A DNA stretch of 35,589 nt, taken from Verrucomicrobiota bacterium. GTDB taxonomy: Bacteria; Verrucomicrobiota; Verrucomicrobiia; Opitutales; Seribacteraceae. Both the position numbers and the translations under genes were made by a program. Positions 1 through 7,645 of this stretch are shown in pieces; positions within the stretch are counted from its first letter, which is position 1; every line of letters starts with the position of its first letter. The notes under the pieces were generated by a model. It was given only the letters and a program-made list of their open reading frames with translations, ran no database searches and was not told the origin of the DNA. Location: assembly GCA_028343845.1 (NCBI GenBank), contig JAOLZO010000028.1, positions 1 through 35,589 of the forward strand. The letters are read 5' to 3'.

Positions 1-1291
1 TGACTTGTTTGAATACGTCGTCCCCCTTAAAGAGAAACGCTCCGAGTAGAGTCCGTACGTCCTGAGTGTGGATGCTCGGATCGACCTGGTCCATGGCTTC
101 GTCCAGGACGCTCCTTTCAACGTCGAGCACGTCCACTCTTTGTTGGGAAAAGTATCCTACCTCAACGTTGTGTCCGAGCTCACGCTTGCCGTCTTCGATC
201 GCCACGAGATCGGCAAGAATCTTGAGCAGGGTGGATTTTCCCGCCCCATTCGGACCGACCAAGACGATCCGCTCCTGCTTCTCCACTTCCAAATCAAGTG
301 ATTCGTACACCAAGTGGTCGCCATAGGCCTGTCTTACTTGTGAGAGAGTGGCTACCCGTTGTCCGCTGCGGGGAGGTTGGGGGAAACGGAAGGTCAAGGT
401 ATCCTCGGCGCTTTCCGGTGCCTCGATGCGTTCCATCTTCTCAAGAAGCTTGATGCGGGCTTGGGCTTGGGAAGCTTTGGAAGCCTTGGCCCTGAACCGG
501 CGAATGAAATCCTCGTGATGAGCGATTTCCCTTTGTTGGTTTCGGTAGGCCGCTTGGTGCTGCGCTTCTCGCTCGGCTTTTTGGACGAGGTACTTGTCGA
601 AGTTTCCCTGATAACGGTAAAGCTTGCGGTGACTGATCTCGATAATTCCGTCGCAGATCGCATTGAGGAATTCACGGTCGTGGGAAATGGTGAGAAGGGA
701 ACCGGGGAATTTCCTGATTTGTTCCTGAAACCAGCCCAGAGTCTCAAGGTCTAGGTGGTTGGTCGGTTCGTCGAGCATCAGGAGATCGGGTTCCATGACA
801 AGCAAGCGGGCCAGATGCGCCCGCATGATCCAGCCGCCGCTCAGGGTGCGTGCGGGTTTGTCGAAATCATCCAGGTGAAAGGCTAAGCCGGATAGAATTT
901 TCTTGGCCTTGGCTTCGAGCGTGAAGCCATCCGATTCGGCAAATTGCTCGAGGGCTTCGATTCTTTTGGGGTCTTCCGGATCGGGAGACTCACGGAGTGT
1001 TTTTAAAACCGTTTTCAATTCCTCGGTTACGGAAGTGGCTAGCTCGAGCACGGTCTCTTCACCCGTCGGAGCGCTTTCCTGAGGGAGGTATCCGATTCGG
1101 GTTCCGCGTTCCCACTCGGCCTTCCCTTCGTCCGATTCGCTCTCCCCAAGAAGAATGGAGAATAAGGTGGTCTTGCCAGCCCCGTTCGGTCCGACCAATC
1201 CCAACTTCTCCCCGCGCATCAGACGCAGGGAAATTTCCCGAAAGAGGATCTTCGGACCAAAGCGCTTACTGACGTTGGATAGGGTGAGCAT
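1..1291 (-). CDS. ABC-F family ATPase, YheS/Uup-like (3' end outside window)
   Basis: Cytoplasmic ATPase with two ABC domains and no membrane segment. ABC-F proteins generally act on the ribosome, as translation factors or in antibiotic protection. Reading leftward from an ATG at 1291 there is no stop before the edge, so about 430 N-terminal residues are present. The first Walker A, GPNGAGKTT, is at about residues 34-42. The signature LSGGW starts at about 150 and is followed by the Walker B stretch LLMLDEPTNHLDL. An Arg/Lys-rich linker (RFRAKASKASQAQARIK) follows, then a second Walker A, GPNGAGKS, at about 346-353. The signature variant LSGGWxMR and the linker wording resemble E. coli YheS more than EttA. 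The second signature and Walker B lie outside the window. It shares its strand with the DUF1501 gene 116 bp upstream but is functionally unrelated. The family is certain; the subfamily is only probable. Confidence 0.93.
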   Translation of the reverse strand, partial: MLTLSNVSKRFGPKILFREISLRLMRGEKLGLVGPNGAGKTTLFSILLGESESDEGKAEWERGTRIGYLPQESAPTGEETVLELATSVTEELKTVLKTLRESPDPEDPKRIEALEQFAESDGFTLEAKAKKILSGLAFHLDDFDKPARTLSGGWIMRAHLARLLVMEPDLLMLDEPTNHLDLETLGWFQEQIRKFPGSLLTISHDREFLNAICDGIIEISHRKLYRYQGNFDKYLVQKAEREAQHQAAYRNQQREIAHHEDFIRRFRAKASKASQAQARIKLLEKMERIEAPESAEDTLTFRFPQPPRSGQRVATLSQVRQAYGDHLVYESLDLEVEKQERIVLVGPNGAGKSTLLKILADLVAIEDGKRELGHNVEVGYFSQQRVDVLDVERSVLDEAMDQVDPSIHTQDVRTLLGAFLFKGDDVFKQV

Positions 1292-1407
1292 GGAGAGACG
1301 AAAGCAGACAGGTTTGCGCAAGCCGTGAATTTGGCAAAGCAATAAGAGCGGAGCCCTTGGATTTGATTCCCCCCGCCTTCCGGGTTTTCAGAGTGATCTC
1401 TGGTCTC

Positions 1408-2697
1408 CTAGTCTTGGCTGAAGAAGTCGAGCAACCTCTCCTCCTCCTTCACTTTCATGGGAAATTTTTCGCAGTAGGGATGATCGGCAATGTTCGCATG
1501 TTCGCGCAGGGCCTGATGGATGTGCTCGGGGCGTACCCGGATACCCTTGTCCTTGTTCAAGGCCAGGGTCTTCGGATCGATGGGGGTGAGGAACTGACCG
1601 TCATCGGTTTCCCCGATCACGCGGTTTCCCTTGATTCCCGTACCCATGAACATGATCGACCCGACCGACCAGTGATCCTTGCCGTCGCCCTTGTTGTAGT
1701 GGGGCGTGCGGCCCATTTCGCTTTGGATTACGACGACCAGTTTGTCGCGGATCTTCAGCTCTTCGGCCCGTTTCATAAGGTAGTCGATCCCGTCGAGGAA
1801 CTCGGGGATCAGTTTCATTTGATCCCGGTCGTTCTTGGCATGGCTGTCGAATTGGCCGATTGAGAGGTTGGCCGATACGCAAACCCCCGCCTTAAAGCAC
1901 GACAGGGCGATCTCGGACTGGCGGTGGAGCCTCACCTTGCCGACCTCGTCGCTCACCTTCGCCTCGACGCGCTTGAGGGCTTTGGAACTGGACTGGGCGG
2001 CGTAGAGCATGCTCCGGGAGTGTTCGGTCCGGGGCAATTGAGGTTTCTTGATCGGCGAATTCGCTTTCTCGTCAAGGGCTTTTTCAATCAGGTCCTGAGC
2101 AAAATCGGCATGGTAGGGGAGGCGTGAGATTCCCTTGATCGAGTCTGCATTGGCGACCAGGTTGAGCGAAGAGACGTAAGGAATTCTTGCCATCGGGACT
2201 AGGTTTCCGGTGGAGGAATAATTACCAAAGGTCAGGAATGCAAGTGGGGTCTCCGGTCCCCGGCAGGCGGCGACGAGGGCGGCAAAGGTCGGGTAGGCCA
2301 AGCTGTCCAGCTTGCCGGTGGCCATATAGCGCTTGCAGGGGGAATGGTTATTGATCGAATAGTCCATTCCGTTGAGGACCAGCAGGTCATTCCCGTAGGT
2401 CTTGAAGAAATCCTTGTTGCTCATGCCTTTCCCGACCTGCTTGGCATTCGGCGCGAACTTGTGTTTTCCGTGGGTCAGGATATCGCCCTCCTTATACAGG
2501 CGGTTGATTTCGTTCACCCCTTTGGGATCCATCAAATAAGTCGTGTCCCAACCCCCCGAGGCATTGAGGACGACGTAGTAGGGGCCTTCGTACGGATCGG
2601 CTTCCTTCGTCTTTCCAGAAAGAAGAGTGGAGGCACCCACGGGCAGGGATAGCCCGAGGCCGGCTTGGCAACATAATTTGAGGAAGTCTCTTCTCAT
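1408..2697 (-). CDS. DUF1501 family Tat-exported protein
   Basis: Exported protein of 429 residues. It opens with MRRDFLK and a hydrophobic stretch, a twin-arginine (Tat) signal, so it is probably folded with a cofactor before export. Family landmarks are SGGWDTTYLMDPKG (about 48-60), QFDSHAKN (282-289), SEMGRTP (326-332) and GKDHW (339-343). These match the DUF1501 pattern of His/Asp-rich motifs that places the family near the alkaline phosphatase/sulfatase fold. No biochemical role has been established. The ATG lies 3 bases after the stop of the upstream cytochrome gene, so the two are almost certainly co-transcribed and probably work together. DUF1501 genes are commonly found beside PSD-type cytochromes in PVC bacteria. 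Length is normal for the family. Confidence 0.9.
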   Translation of the reverse strand: MRRDFLKLCCQAGLGLSLPVGASTLLSGKTKEADPYEGPYYVVLNASGGWDTTYLMDPKGVNEINRLYKEGDILTHGKHKFAPNAKQVGKGMSNKDFFKTYGNDLLVLNGMDYSINNHSPCKRYMATGKLDSLAYPTFAALVAACRGPETPLAFLTFGNYSSTGNLVPMARIPYVSSLNLVANADSIKGISRLPYHADFAQDLIEKALDEKANSPIKKPQLPRTEHSRSMLYAAQSSSKALKRVEAKVSDEVGKVRLHRQSEIALSCFKAGVCVSANLSIGQFDSHAKNDRDQMKLIPEFLDGIDYLMKRAEELKIRDKLVVVIQSEMGRTPHYNKGDGKDHWSVGSIMFMGTGIKGNRVIGETDDGQFLTPIDPKTLALNKDKGIRVRPEHIHQALREHANIADHPYCEKFPMKVKEEERLLDFFSQD

Positions 2698-2700
2698 GAT

Positions 2701-4995
2701 CTATTCGTAAAGAAATTCCTGATGCCGGAGGAGGTAGGTCACGACCGCCCGCCATGCCCGGAGAGTGTAATGCGGATCATCGACCTGCTTGCCATCGATC
2801 CTTCCGCAGTGATAGGTTCCCCGTTTGTCGATGCCTTTTCGCTTTTTCGCCTCCTGTACGACGGACGCAAAGAGCTTGAAAGTTCGCTCGACCTCGGGAT
2901 CATCGACCGAGACTCTTCTGTCCAGAAGGTGGCTGTGCAAATGAACGATGCCTTTGCGGATTTTCAGGTCGGTCACCGGGATGACGCTTGGAACCATGTT
3001 CTTTTCGACTTTGGGAAACAACCTGCGCTTCTCCGGAGCGAGAGCGAAGTCCGCAACCACGTGCTTGCAGGACAAGTCGTTGGCCATGATGCGCTGGATT
3101 GCACCCATGGCTCCGCTCGGTTCACCCAGACGTTCGGTGACTGATTTCGAATCAATCCCTCCGTAAAGAATTTCCATTTCCTTTTTCAGCTTGCCCCAAC
3201 GGGATCCGAAGATCGCCTCGATCTTGCGCTCCAGCTGTTCGGGAGCCAGAAGCCTGGATACCCCCAGGTCGTGAAGCTCGGTTTTGCGCTCCGCTTGGCC
3301 GATGGCCGCATCGAGTCCGTCGGCCCGGTAAAAGGGCGATTTGGCCAATTCCTTGAAGACCAGCTTGAGGTTGAAGTTGGCGTGGGCAAAACGCTTTGCT
3401 ATTTCTGCGATCTCGAGCCTTTGCATCTTGTAAGCCCGGCGCCGGGCTGAAAAGAAGGGATCCTCAATGTCCTTGGGCGGGCGCAGGGCCATGCGACCGG
3501 TCAGGAGGTACCAGACGTGTTCGGTCATTGCGATTGCGAACCTCGGGTCCTTGGCCGTGCGCTTGGCGAGCCACTGCAACGAGCGCCACTTTTCTTCCTT
3601 CGGGAGATCCTCTCCTTCCAACCCGGGGACGAACATGTCCTTGAACCAGCCATCCTGACGGGGCCCGAAGTGTCCTTCGTCATTGTAGAAATCCTGAAAG
3701 AGTCCGGAGACCGGGTCAATGGTGCGGTGGCAGACCACGCAATCGGCGGCTTCCATCCATGGGGTCTTGTACTTGGAGTCAATGGCCGCGGCATCCGCCA
3801 CTTGGTCGGCCAGTTCCATGACGTCGAGGCCGAGGAAATGCTGATAATACATGCGGGCCCGCAGGCGGTTACGGTTCGTCTCCGTGGTGGGGTAACGCCG
3901 GAGGTACTGGAAGGTACTGAGGATTCCCGCGTGCGGGTAGAACCCGGTTTTCGATTCTTGGTGAAGGGGGCCGTTGACCGGGTTGTCGTTTCTCGCCTTT
4001 AACGCAGGCAACTTGGCGGGTAGGTATTCGAAGGGATCATCGGGATCCTTGAAGCGGTCCTTGATCCGCTCGAATATGCCGTAGCCCCGTGCCGAGTAGG
4101 GCGTTACCATCATGTAGTCGGAGGTCATGATCTCAGTAAAGGGGAGGTCGTTACGAACCACGTGGGCAATCAACTCCAAAGGTTCCTCACGGATGGCTTT
4201 GCGGTATTCGCGAGTCATGGCATAAAGGGCTTCTTTCCTTTCTTTTTCCTCCTCGATGTGGCTGAGGTCGTACTTTTGATACCACAGACGGCTCTTCTCA
4301 AAATGATTGTAGGAGAGGATCAACTCACCGTTCCCGTCGTAGCCATTGGTCAGGAAGATATCGTTAAAACCTTCCTTGAGCCTCTCGTAGAAGGCGTCCT
4401 CGGTCATAACTCGGTCCAGGACCGTGCCGATTTCATCCAGTCCGTCTTTCTTGATCAGGTCTCGTTCCCCAGGGCGGGGCAGGCGGCCTGCCAGGGAAAG
4501 GGTGAGCCGGCGCAGCAGGCTTTGGTCATTGACCATGGTCACCCCGTCGAAGAAAGGCTTGGGGTTCTTTTCCTTTCCGTCCGGCTTTTTCTCCTCACCA
4601 AGATTTCGTACGAATTCCCCGAGCAAAAGATGTCCGGTCGATTGAGGAGTGAGCACGACCTGACCTTCGTGATCCAATTCTCCTATCGGTTTGCGCAAGA
4701 GTTTGGGAAGGCCGTCCTTGCGCGCTCGGGCCATTTTGAGGAAGGCCGCGAAATTTTCCCTGTTCGCATCGATGAGGCTCTTGCCCTGAAGCAAAATAGT
4801 CTGGCGAAGGACGAAGGAGCTTTCCTCCGCTTCCCCACCGTCGCGATGACATTCCAGGCAAGAGAGTTCACCCACCTTGGCCCAAACCTCCTCAACGAAG
4901 AAACGATCCGGTTGAAGTTGCCGGTCGTCTGCGCACGCCAAGGACGCAACCATGGCAAAGGTGGGCAAAGCCATAAGCAAGACCTTCATCCTCAT
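2701..4995 (-). CDS. Exported PSD-type c-type cytochrome, atypical (two CxxCH)
   Basis: About 764 residues, beginning MRMKVLLMALPTF, a Sec signal peptide that ends near ACADD. Two heme c motifs are visible: CLECH near residue 46, just after the signal peptide, and CVVCH near residue 419. The block between them (LLRRLTLSLAGRLPRPGE, then a long helical stretch) resembles DUF1549-like cytochrome-associated domains. The block around the second heme (RMYYQHFLGLDVMEL, CVVCHRTIDP) resembles DUF1592/DUF1588 proteins, but the match is weaker than for the paralogous gene at 15142. I chose ATG 4995; a TTG 12 bases upstream (5007) and an ATG at 4989 are alternatives. It is followed after 3 bases by the DUF1501 gene and is divergent from a sulfatase. 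It probably acts in periplasmic electron transfer or oxidation; the substrate is unknown. Confidence 0.8.
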   Translation of the reverse strand: MRMKVLLMALPTFAMVASLACADDRQLQPDRFFVEEVWAKVGELSCLECHRDGGEAEESSFVLRQTILLQGKSLIDANRENFAAFLKMARARKDGLPKLLRKPIGELDHEGQVVLTPQSTGHLLLGEFVRNLGEEKKPDGKEKNPKPFFDGVTMVNDQSLLRRLTLSLAGRLPRPGERDLIKKDGLDEIGTVLDRVMTEDAFYERLKEGFNDIFLTNGYDGNGELILSYNHFEKSRLWYQKYDLSHIEEEKERKEALYAMTREYRKAIREEPLELIAHVVRNDLPFTEIMTSDYMMVTPYSARGYGIFERIKDRFKDPDDPFEYLPAKLPALKARNDNPVNGPLHQESKTGFYPHAGILSTFQYLRRYPTTETNRNRLRARMYYQHFLGLDVMELADQVADAAAIDSKYKTPWMEAADCVVCHRTIDPVSGLFQDFYNDEGHFGPRQDGWFKDMFVPGLEGEDLPKEEKWRSLQWLAKRTAKDPRFAIAMTEHVWYLLTGRMALRPPKDIEDPFFSARRRAYKMQRLEIAEIAKRFAHANFNLKLVFKELAKSPFYRADGLDAAIGQAERKTELHDLGVSRLLAPEQLERKIEAIFGSRWGKLKKEMEILYGGIDSKSVTERLGEPSGAMGAIQRIMANDLSCKHVVADFALAPEKRRLFPKVEKNMVPSVIPVTDLKIRKGIVHLHSHLLDRRVSVDDPEVERTFKLFASVVQEAKKRKGIDKRGTYHCGRIDGKQVDDPHYTLRAWRAVVTYLLRHQEFLYE

Positions 4996-5007
4996 TAGCT
5001 TAAACAA

Positions 5008-5097
5008 TTTTGGGATTTGGCGAAAAGGAGAAAAAAGTGAAAACCGAATTTTCTTTCTTGCTAGAAGCCCGATTAAAACGCTCCTATTTTTTCAATC
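5008..5097. promoter_or_regulatory. Divergent intergenic region (cytochrome / sulfatase)
   Basis: An A/T-rich stretch of about 90 bases separates the leftward cytochrome gene from the rightward sulfatase gene and must hold both promoters if each has its own. I cannot assign confident -35/-10 boxes. The sulfatase ATG at 5098 has no clear Shine-Dalgarno sequence; the 15 bases before it are mostly T and C. Confidence 0.4.
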
Positions 5098-6774
5098 ATG
5101 CGTTTCTCCATACCTTTCCTTTCTTTATTTATTATCCTTTGCGCCATCGGCAAACCAAACGTCGTTCTGATCCTCTCGGATGACATGGGCTACTCCGACG
5201 TCGGATGCTACGGGGGAGAGATCATGACTCCTAACCTCGATTCGCTTGCCGAGAACGGTTTGCGCTTCTCCCAGTTCTACAACACCGCCCGCTGTTGCCC
5301 GACCCGGGCTTCCCTGCTTTCCGGCCTTTACCAGCATCAAGCCGGAATCGGATTGATGACCGGAGACAAGAAATTGCCCGGATACCGTGGGGAAATCGGA
5401 CGTAACGTCCTGACCATAGCCGAAGCTTTGGGTCTGGCGGGCTATAAGAATTATATGTCAGGGAAGTGGCACGTCACCCGACACGTCCGGGCCGAGGGGC
5501 CGAAGGAAAACTGGCCCCGCCAAAGAGGCTTCGACCGGTTTTACGGAACCATCATCGGGGCAGGCAGTTTTTATGATCCGGCCACCCTGTGCCGTGAAAA
5601 CAAGTTCATTACCCCGGTTAACGACCCCGAGTACAAGCCGGAGACTTATTACTATACCGATGCGATCAGCGACAACGCGGTGAGTTTCCTCAAGGATCAT
5701 GCCAAGTCGGATGGGGACAAGCCTTTCTTTCTTTACCTCGCCTACACCACCGCTCATTGGCCGATGCATGCTTTGCCTCAGGATATTAAAAAATACAAAG
5801 GTACGTACGATGAGGGTTTCGAGCCCATTCGAAAAGCCCGGCTGAAAAAGCTAAAGTCTTTGGGGTTGGTTTCGTCCGATACGAAACTTTCCCCCGGTTC
5901 GGACGATTGGGAACGGACTCCCCATAAGGAATGGGAGATCCGGAACATGGAAGTCTACGCCGCAATGGTCGACAACATGGATCAGGGGATCGGGAAGGTC
6001 ATGCAGGAAGTCAAAAGGCAGGGAAGATTCGATGACACGATCTTCCTTTATTTGCAGGACAACGGCGGTTGCGCCGAGGGCTTTGGGCGTTACACCCCCA
6101 AGAACGGCTACCGTGAATACAAGCCCATGGGTCCGGATGATCTCCAAAAGAAGATCTGGCCCCCCATGCAGACCCGGGACGGACGTCCCTTGCGCACGGG
6201 GCCCGGAGAGATGGCCGGTCCGGAGGATACCTTCATCGGGTACGGCCGTGGCTGGGCCAACGTATCCAACACCCCCTTCCGGGAGTACAAGCACTTTGCC
6301 CATGAGGGCGGAATCGCAACCCCTCTGATCGCCCACTGGCCCAAGGGCATGGCCGGGGAAATCAGGGGAGGCATTGATCATCAGCCCGGTCATCTCATTG
6401 ATCTGATGGCGACTTTCGTAGATGTGGCCGGCCTTAAATACCCAGCGAAGTTCGGGGGGCATACCATCGATCCGCTTGAGGGCGTCAGTCTGGTTCCCGC
6501 CTTCAAAGGGAAATCTCTGAAGCGAAAGGATGCTCTTTATTTCGAACACCACCTGAATTGCGCGGTACGGGACGGGGATTGGAAACTCGTCCGCTACGGC
6601 CGGACCGGACGACCTTCCACCTTGCAAGCCTGGGAACTCTACGACATGGCGACAGACCGAATCGAATCCAAGAACCTGGCCAAGGAAAAACCTGAAATCG
6701 CCCAGGCCTTGGAGAAAAAATGGGAGAGCTGGGCAACCCGTGCCAAGGTCAAGCCATGGCCATGGACCTTCTGA
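5098..6774 (+). CDS. Exported type I sulfatase (arylsulfatase family)
   Basis: Hydrolyses sulfate esters, probably on a polysaccharide, outside the cytoplasm. It has 558 residues and a short N-terminal signal peptide (about 1-18) directly before KPNVVLILSDDMG. The metal-binding Asp pair is at 28-29. The formylglycine motif is CCPTR at 66-70, with C66 the residue that must be converted. GKWH is at 122-125 and the late metal-binding motif DNGG at 321-324. The Cys-type motif (C-x-P-T-R) fits formylglycine-dependent S1 sulfatases, but no maturation enzyme (FGE or anSME) is encoded in the window. Length is typical for arylsulfatases. It stands alone on its strand, divergent from the cytochrome/DUF1501 unit and 133 bases before the FkbM gene. 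Substrate specificity cannot be read from the sequence. Confidence 0.93.
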   Translation: MRFSIPFLSLFIILCAIGKPNVVLILSDDMGYSDVGCYGGEIMTPNLDSLAENGLRFSQFYNTARCCPTRASLLSGLYQHQAGIGLMTGDKKLPGYRGEIGRNVLTIAEALGLAGYKNYMSGKWHVTRHVRAEGPKENWPRQRGFDRFYGTIIGAGSFYDPATLCRENKFITPVNDPEYKPETYYYTDAISDNAVSFLKDHAKSDGDKPFFLYLAYTTAHWPMHALPQDIKKYKGTYDEGFEPIRKARLKKLKSLGLVSSDTKLSPGSDDWERTPHKEWEIRNMEVYAAMVDNMDQGIGKVMQEVKRQGRFDDTIFLYLQDNGGCAEGFGRYTPKNGYREYKPMGPDDLQKKIWPPMQTRDGRPLRTGPGEMAGPEDTFIGYGRGWANVSNTPFREYKHFAHEGGIATPLIAHWPKGMAGEIRGGIDHQPGHLIDLMATFVDVAGLKYPAKFGGHTIDPLEGVSLVPAFKGKSLKRKDALYFEHHLNCAVRDGDWKLVRYGRTGRPSTLQAWELYDMATDRIESKNLAKEKPEIAQALEKKWESWATRAKVKPWPWTF

Positions 6775-6907
6775 AATGGATCGTACTGTGACCTTCATAA
6801 TACTTTATCCAAACTAATCTTTACGTTTATTTACAGAGAATGGAGTGCGGACTTGATTATAACTTTTACCCAAGAACCCCTTTGGTTCCTTTCGTACTTG
6901 AGTTCTC
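6775..6907 (+). promoter_or_regulatory. A/T-rich leader of the FkbM operon, with a small hairpin
   Basis: This 133-base gap is visibly A/T-rich and probably holds the promoter for the FkbM-cytochrome-DUF1080 run. TTTACA at 6830-6835 could serve as a -35 box, but the best -10-like sequence (TATAAC, 6858-6863) is spaced too far away, so no firm promoter is called. A 5-bp inverted repeat GAACC/GGTTC (6874-6878 and 6884-6888) lies about 20 bases before the start codon. Confidence 0.3.
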
Positions 6908-7645
6908 ATGAAAGCCCGGTTTCTATGGCGCGCATTGAAAGCAAGGTACCGAGATGAATCGGCAGAACTTGCCATCCTCAAGCGGACTCTCAAACGGGAT
7001 CATACAGTTTGCGATATTGGTGCAAACAAAGGAAGTTATCTTTATTGGTTGTCGCGTTGGGTCCCGAACGGTGAAGTAGTTGCTTTTGAACCTCAGGAAT
7101 CGCTTGCTGTTTATTTGCGGAAGATATGCGGAGGACTAAACATGTCTAACGTCGAAATCGAAGCAAAGGCAGTTGGAGCTAATTCAGGCACTAAAACCCT
7201 TTATGTTCCCGGAGCAGGTGATTCCCCAGGCGCGTCTCTAAGTGACAGAGTTTCCAGCAGGGAGAAGTGTCGTGAATTTTCGGTGCCGGTAGTTTCGCTT
7301 GACGAGTATTTTCACTCAAGTGTGAAGATCGGTGCATTGAAGATTGATGTCGAAGGAGCTGAAAAAACGGTTTTTGAAGGGGCTGCTCGAATTCTCAGTT
7401 CTCAGTCACCAATCCTTATTTTCGAATGCGAGGAACGCCATCTTGGCGCAGGTAGTGTTTGGGACGTATTCGAATATCTCCTTGGACTTGGTTACTCCGG
7501 TTTTTTCGTTTGCCGTAAAACTCTGTGTCCCTTGGAAGATTTTGAACTTCCAATTCATCAGAATCAGACTGGTGAAAGATTTTGGGATGACAAAGACTAT
7601 TGTGCTAACTTCGTTTTCTTTAAAAACAATCCTGGTTTAATCTGA
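6908..7645 (+). CDS. FkbM family SAM-dependent methyltransferase
   Basis: Probable O-methyltransferase of 245 residues with a Rossmann fold. SAM motif I is DIGANKG at 36-42, FEPQE at 60-64 matches the acidic strand-2 end, and LKIDVEGAEK at 144-153 is the hallmark of the FkbM family. There is no signal peptide, so it acts in the cytoplasm. Relatives methylate sugars, polyketides or other small molecules; the substrate here is unknown. Its TGA (7643-7645) shares one base with the ATG of the next gene (TGATG), which implies translational coupling. The gene is clearly poorer in G+C than its neighbours (26 of 60 bases at 7081-7140, against 40 of 60 at 9181-9240), which suggests recent acquisition. 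Confidence 0.88.
   Translation: MKARFLWRALKARYRDESAELAILKRTLKRDHTVCDIGANKGSYLYWLSRWVPNGEVVAFEPQESLAVYLRKICGGLNMSNVEIEAKAVGANSGTKTLYVPGAGDSPGASLSDRVSSREKCREFSVPVVSLDEYFHSSVKIGALKIDVEGAEKTVFEGAARILSSQSPILIFECEERHLGAGSVWDVFEYLLGLGYSGFFVCRKTLCPLEDFELPIHQNQTGERFWDDKDYCANFVFFKNNPGLI

Noticed and set aside
359..754. Plus-strand open frames at the left edge
   Set aside because: They are shadows of the leftward ABC-F gene, whose Walker and signature motifs read clearly on the minus strand.
1375..1405. Small inverted repeat CAGAG/CTCTG after the DUF1501 stop as a terminator
   Set aside because: The stem is only 5 bp with no T run; too weak to call.
4996..5007. TTG start of the leftward cytochrome gene at 5007
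   Set aside because: ATG codons at 4995 and 4989 give an equally good or better signal peptide; no ribosome binding site supports the TTG.
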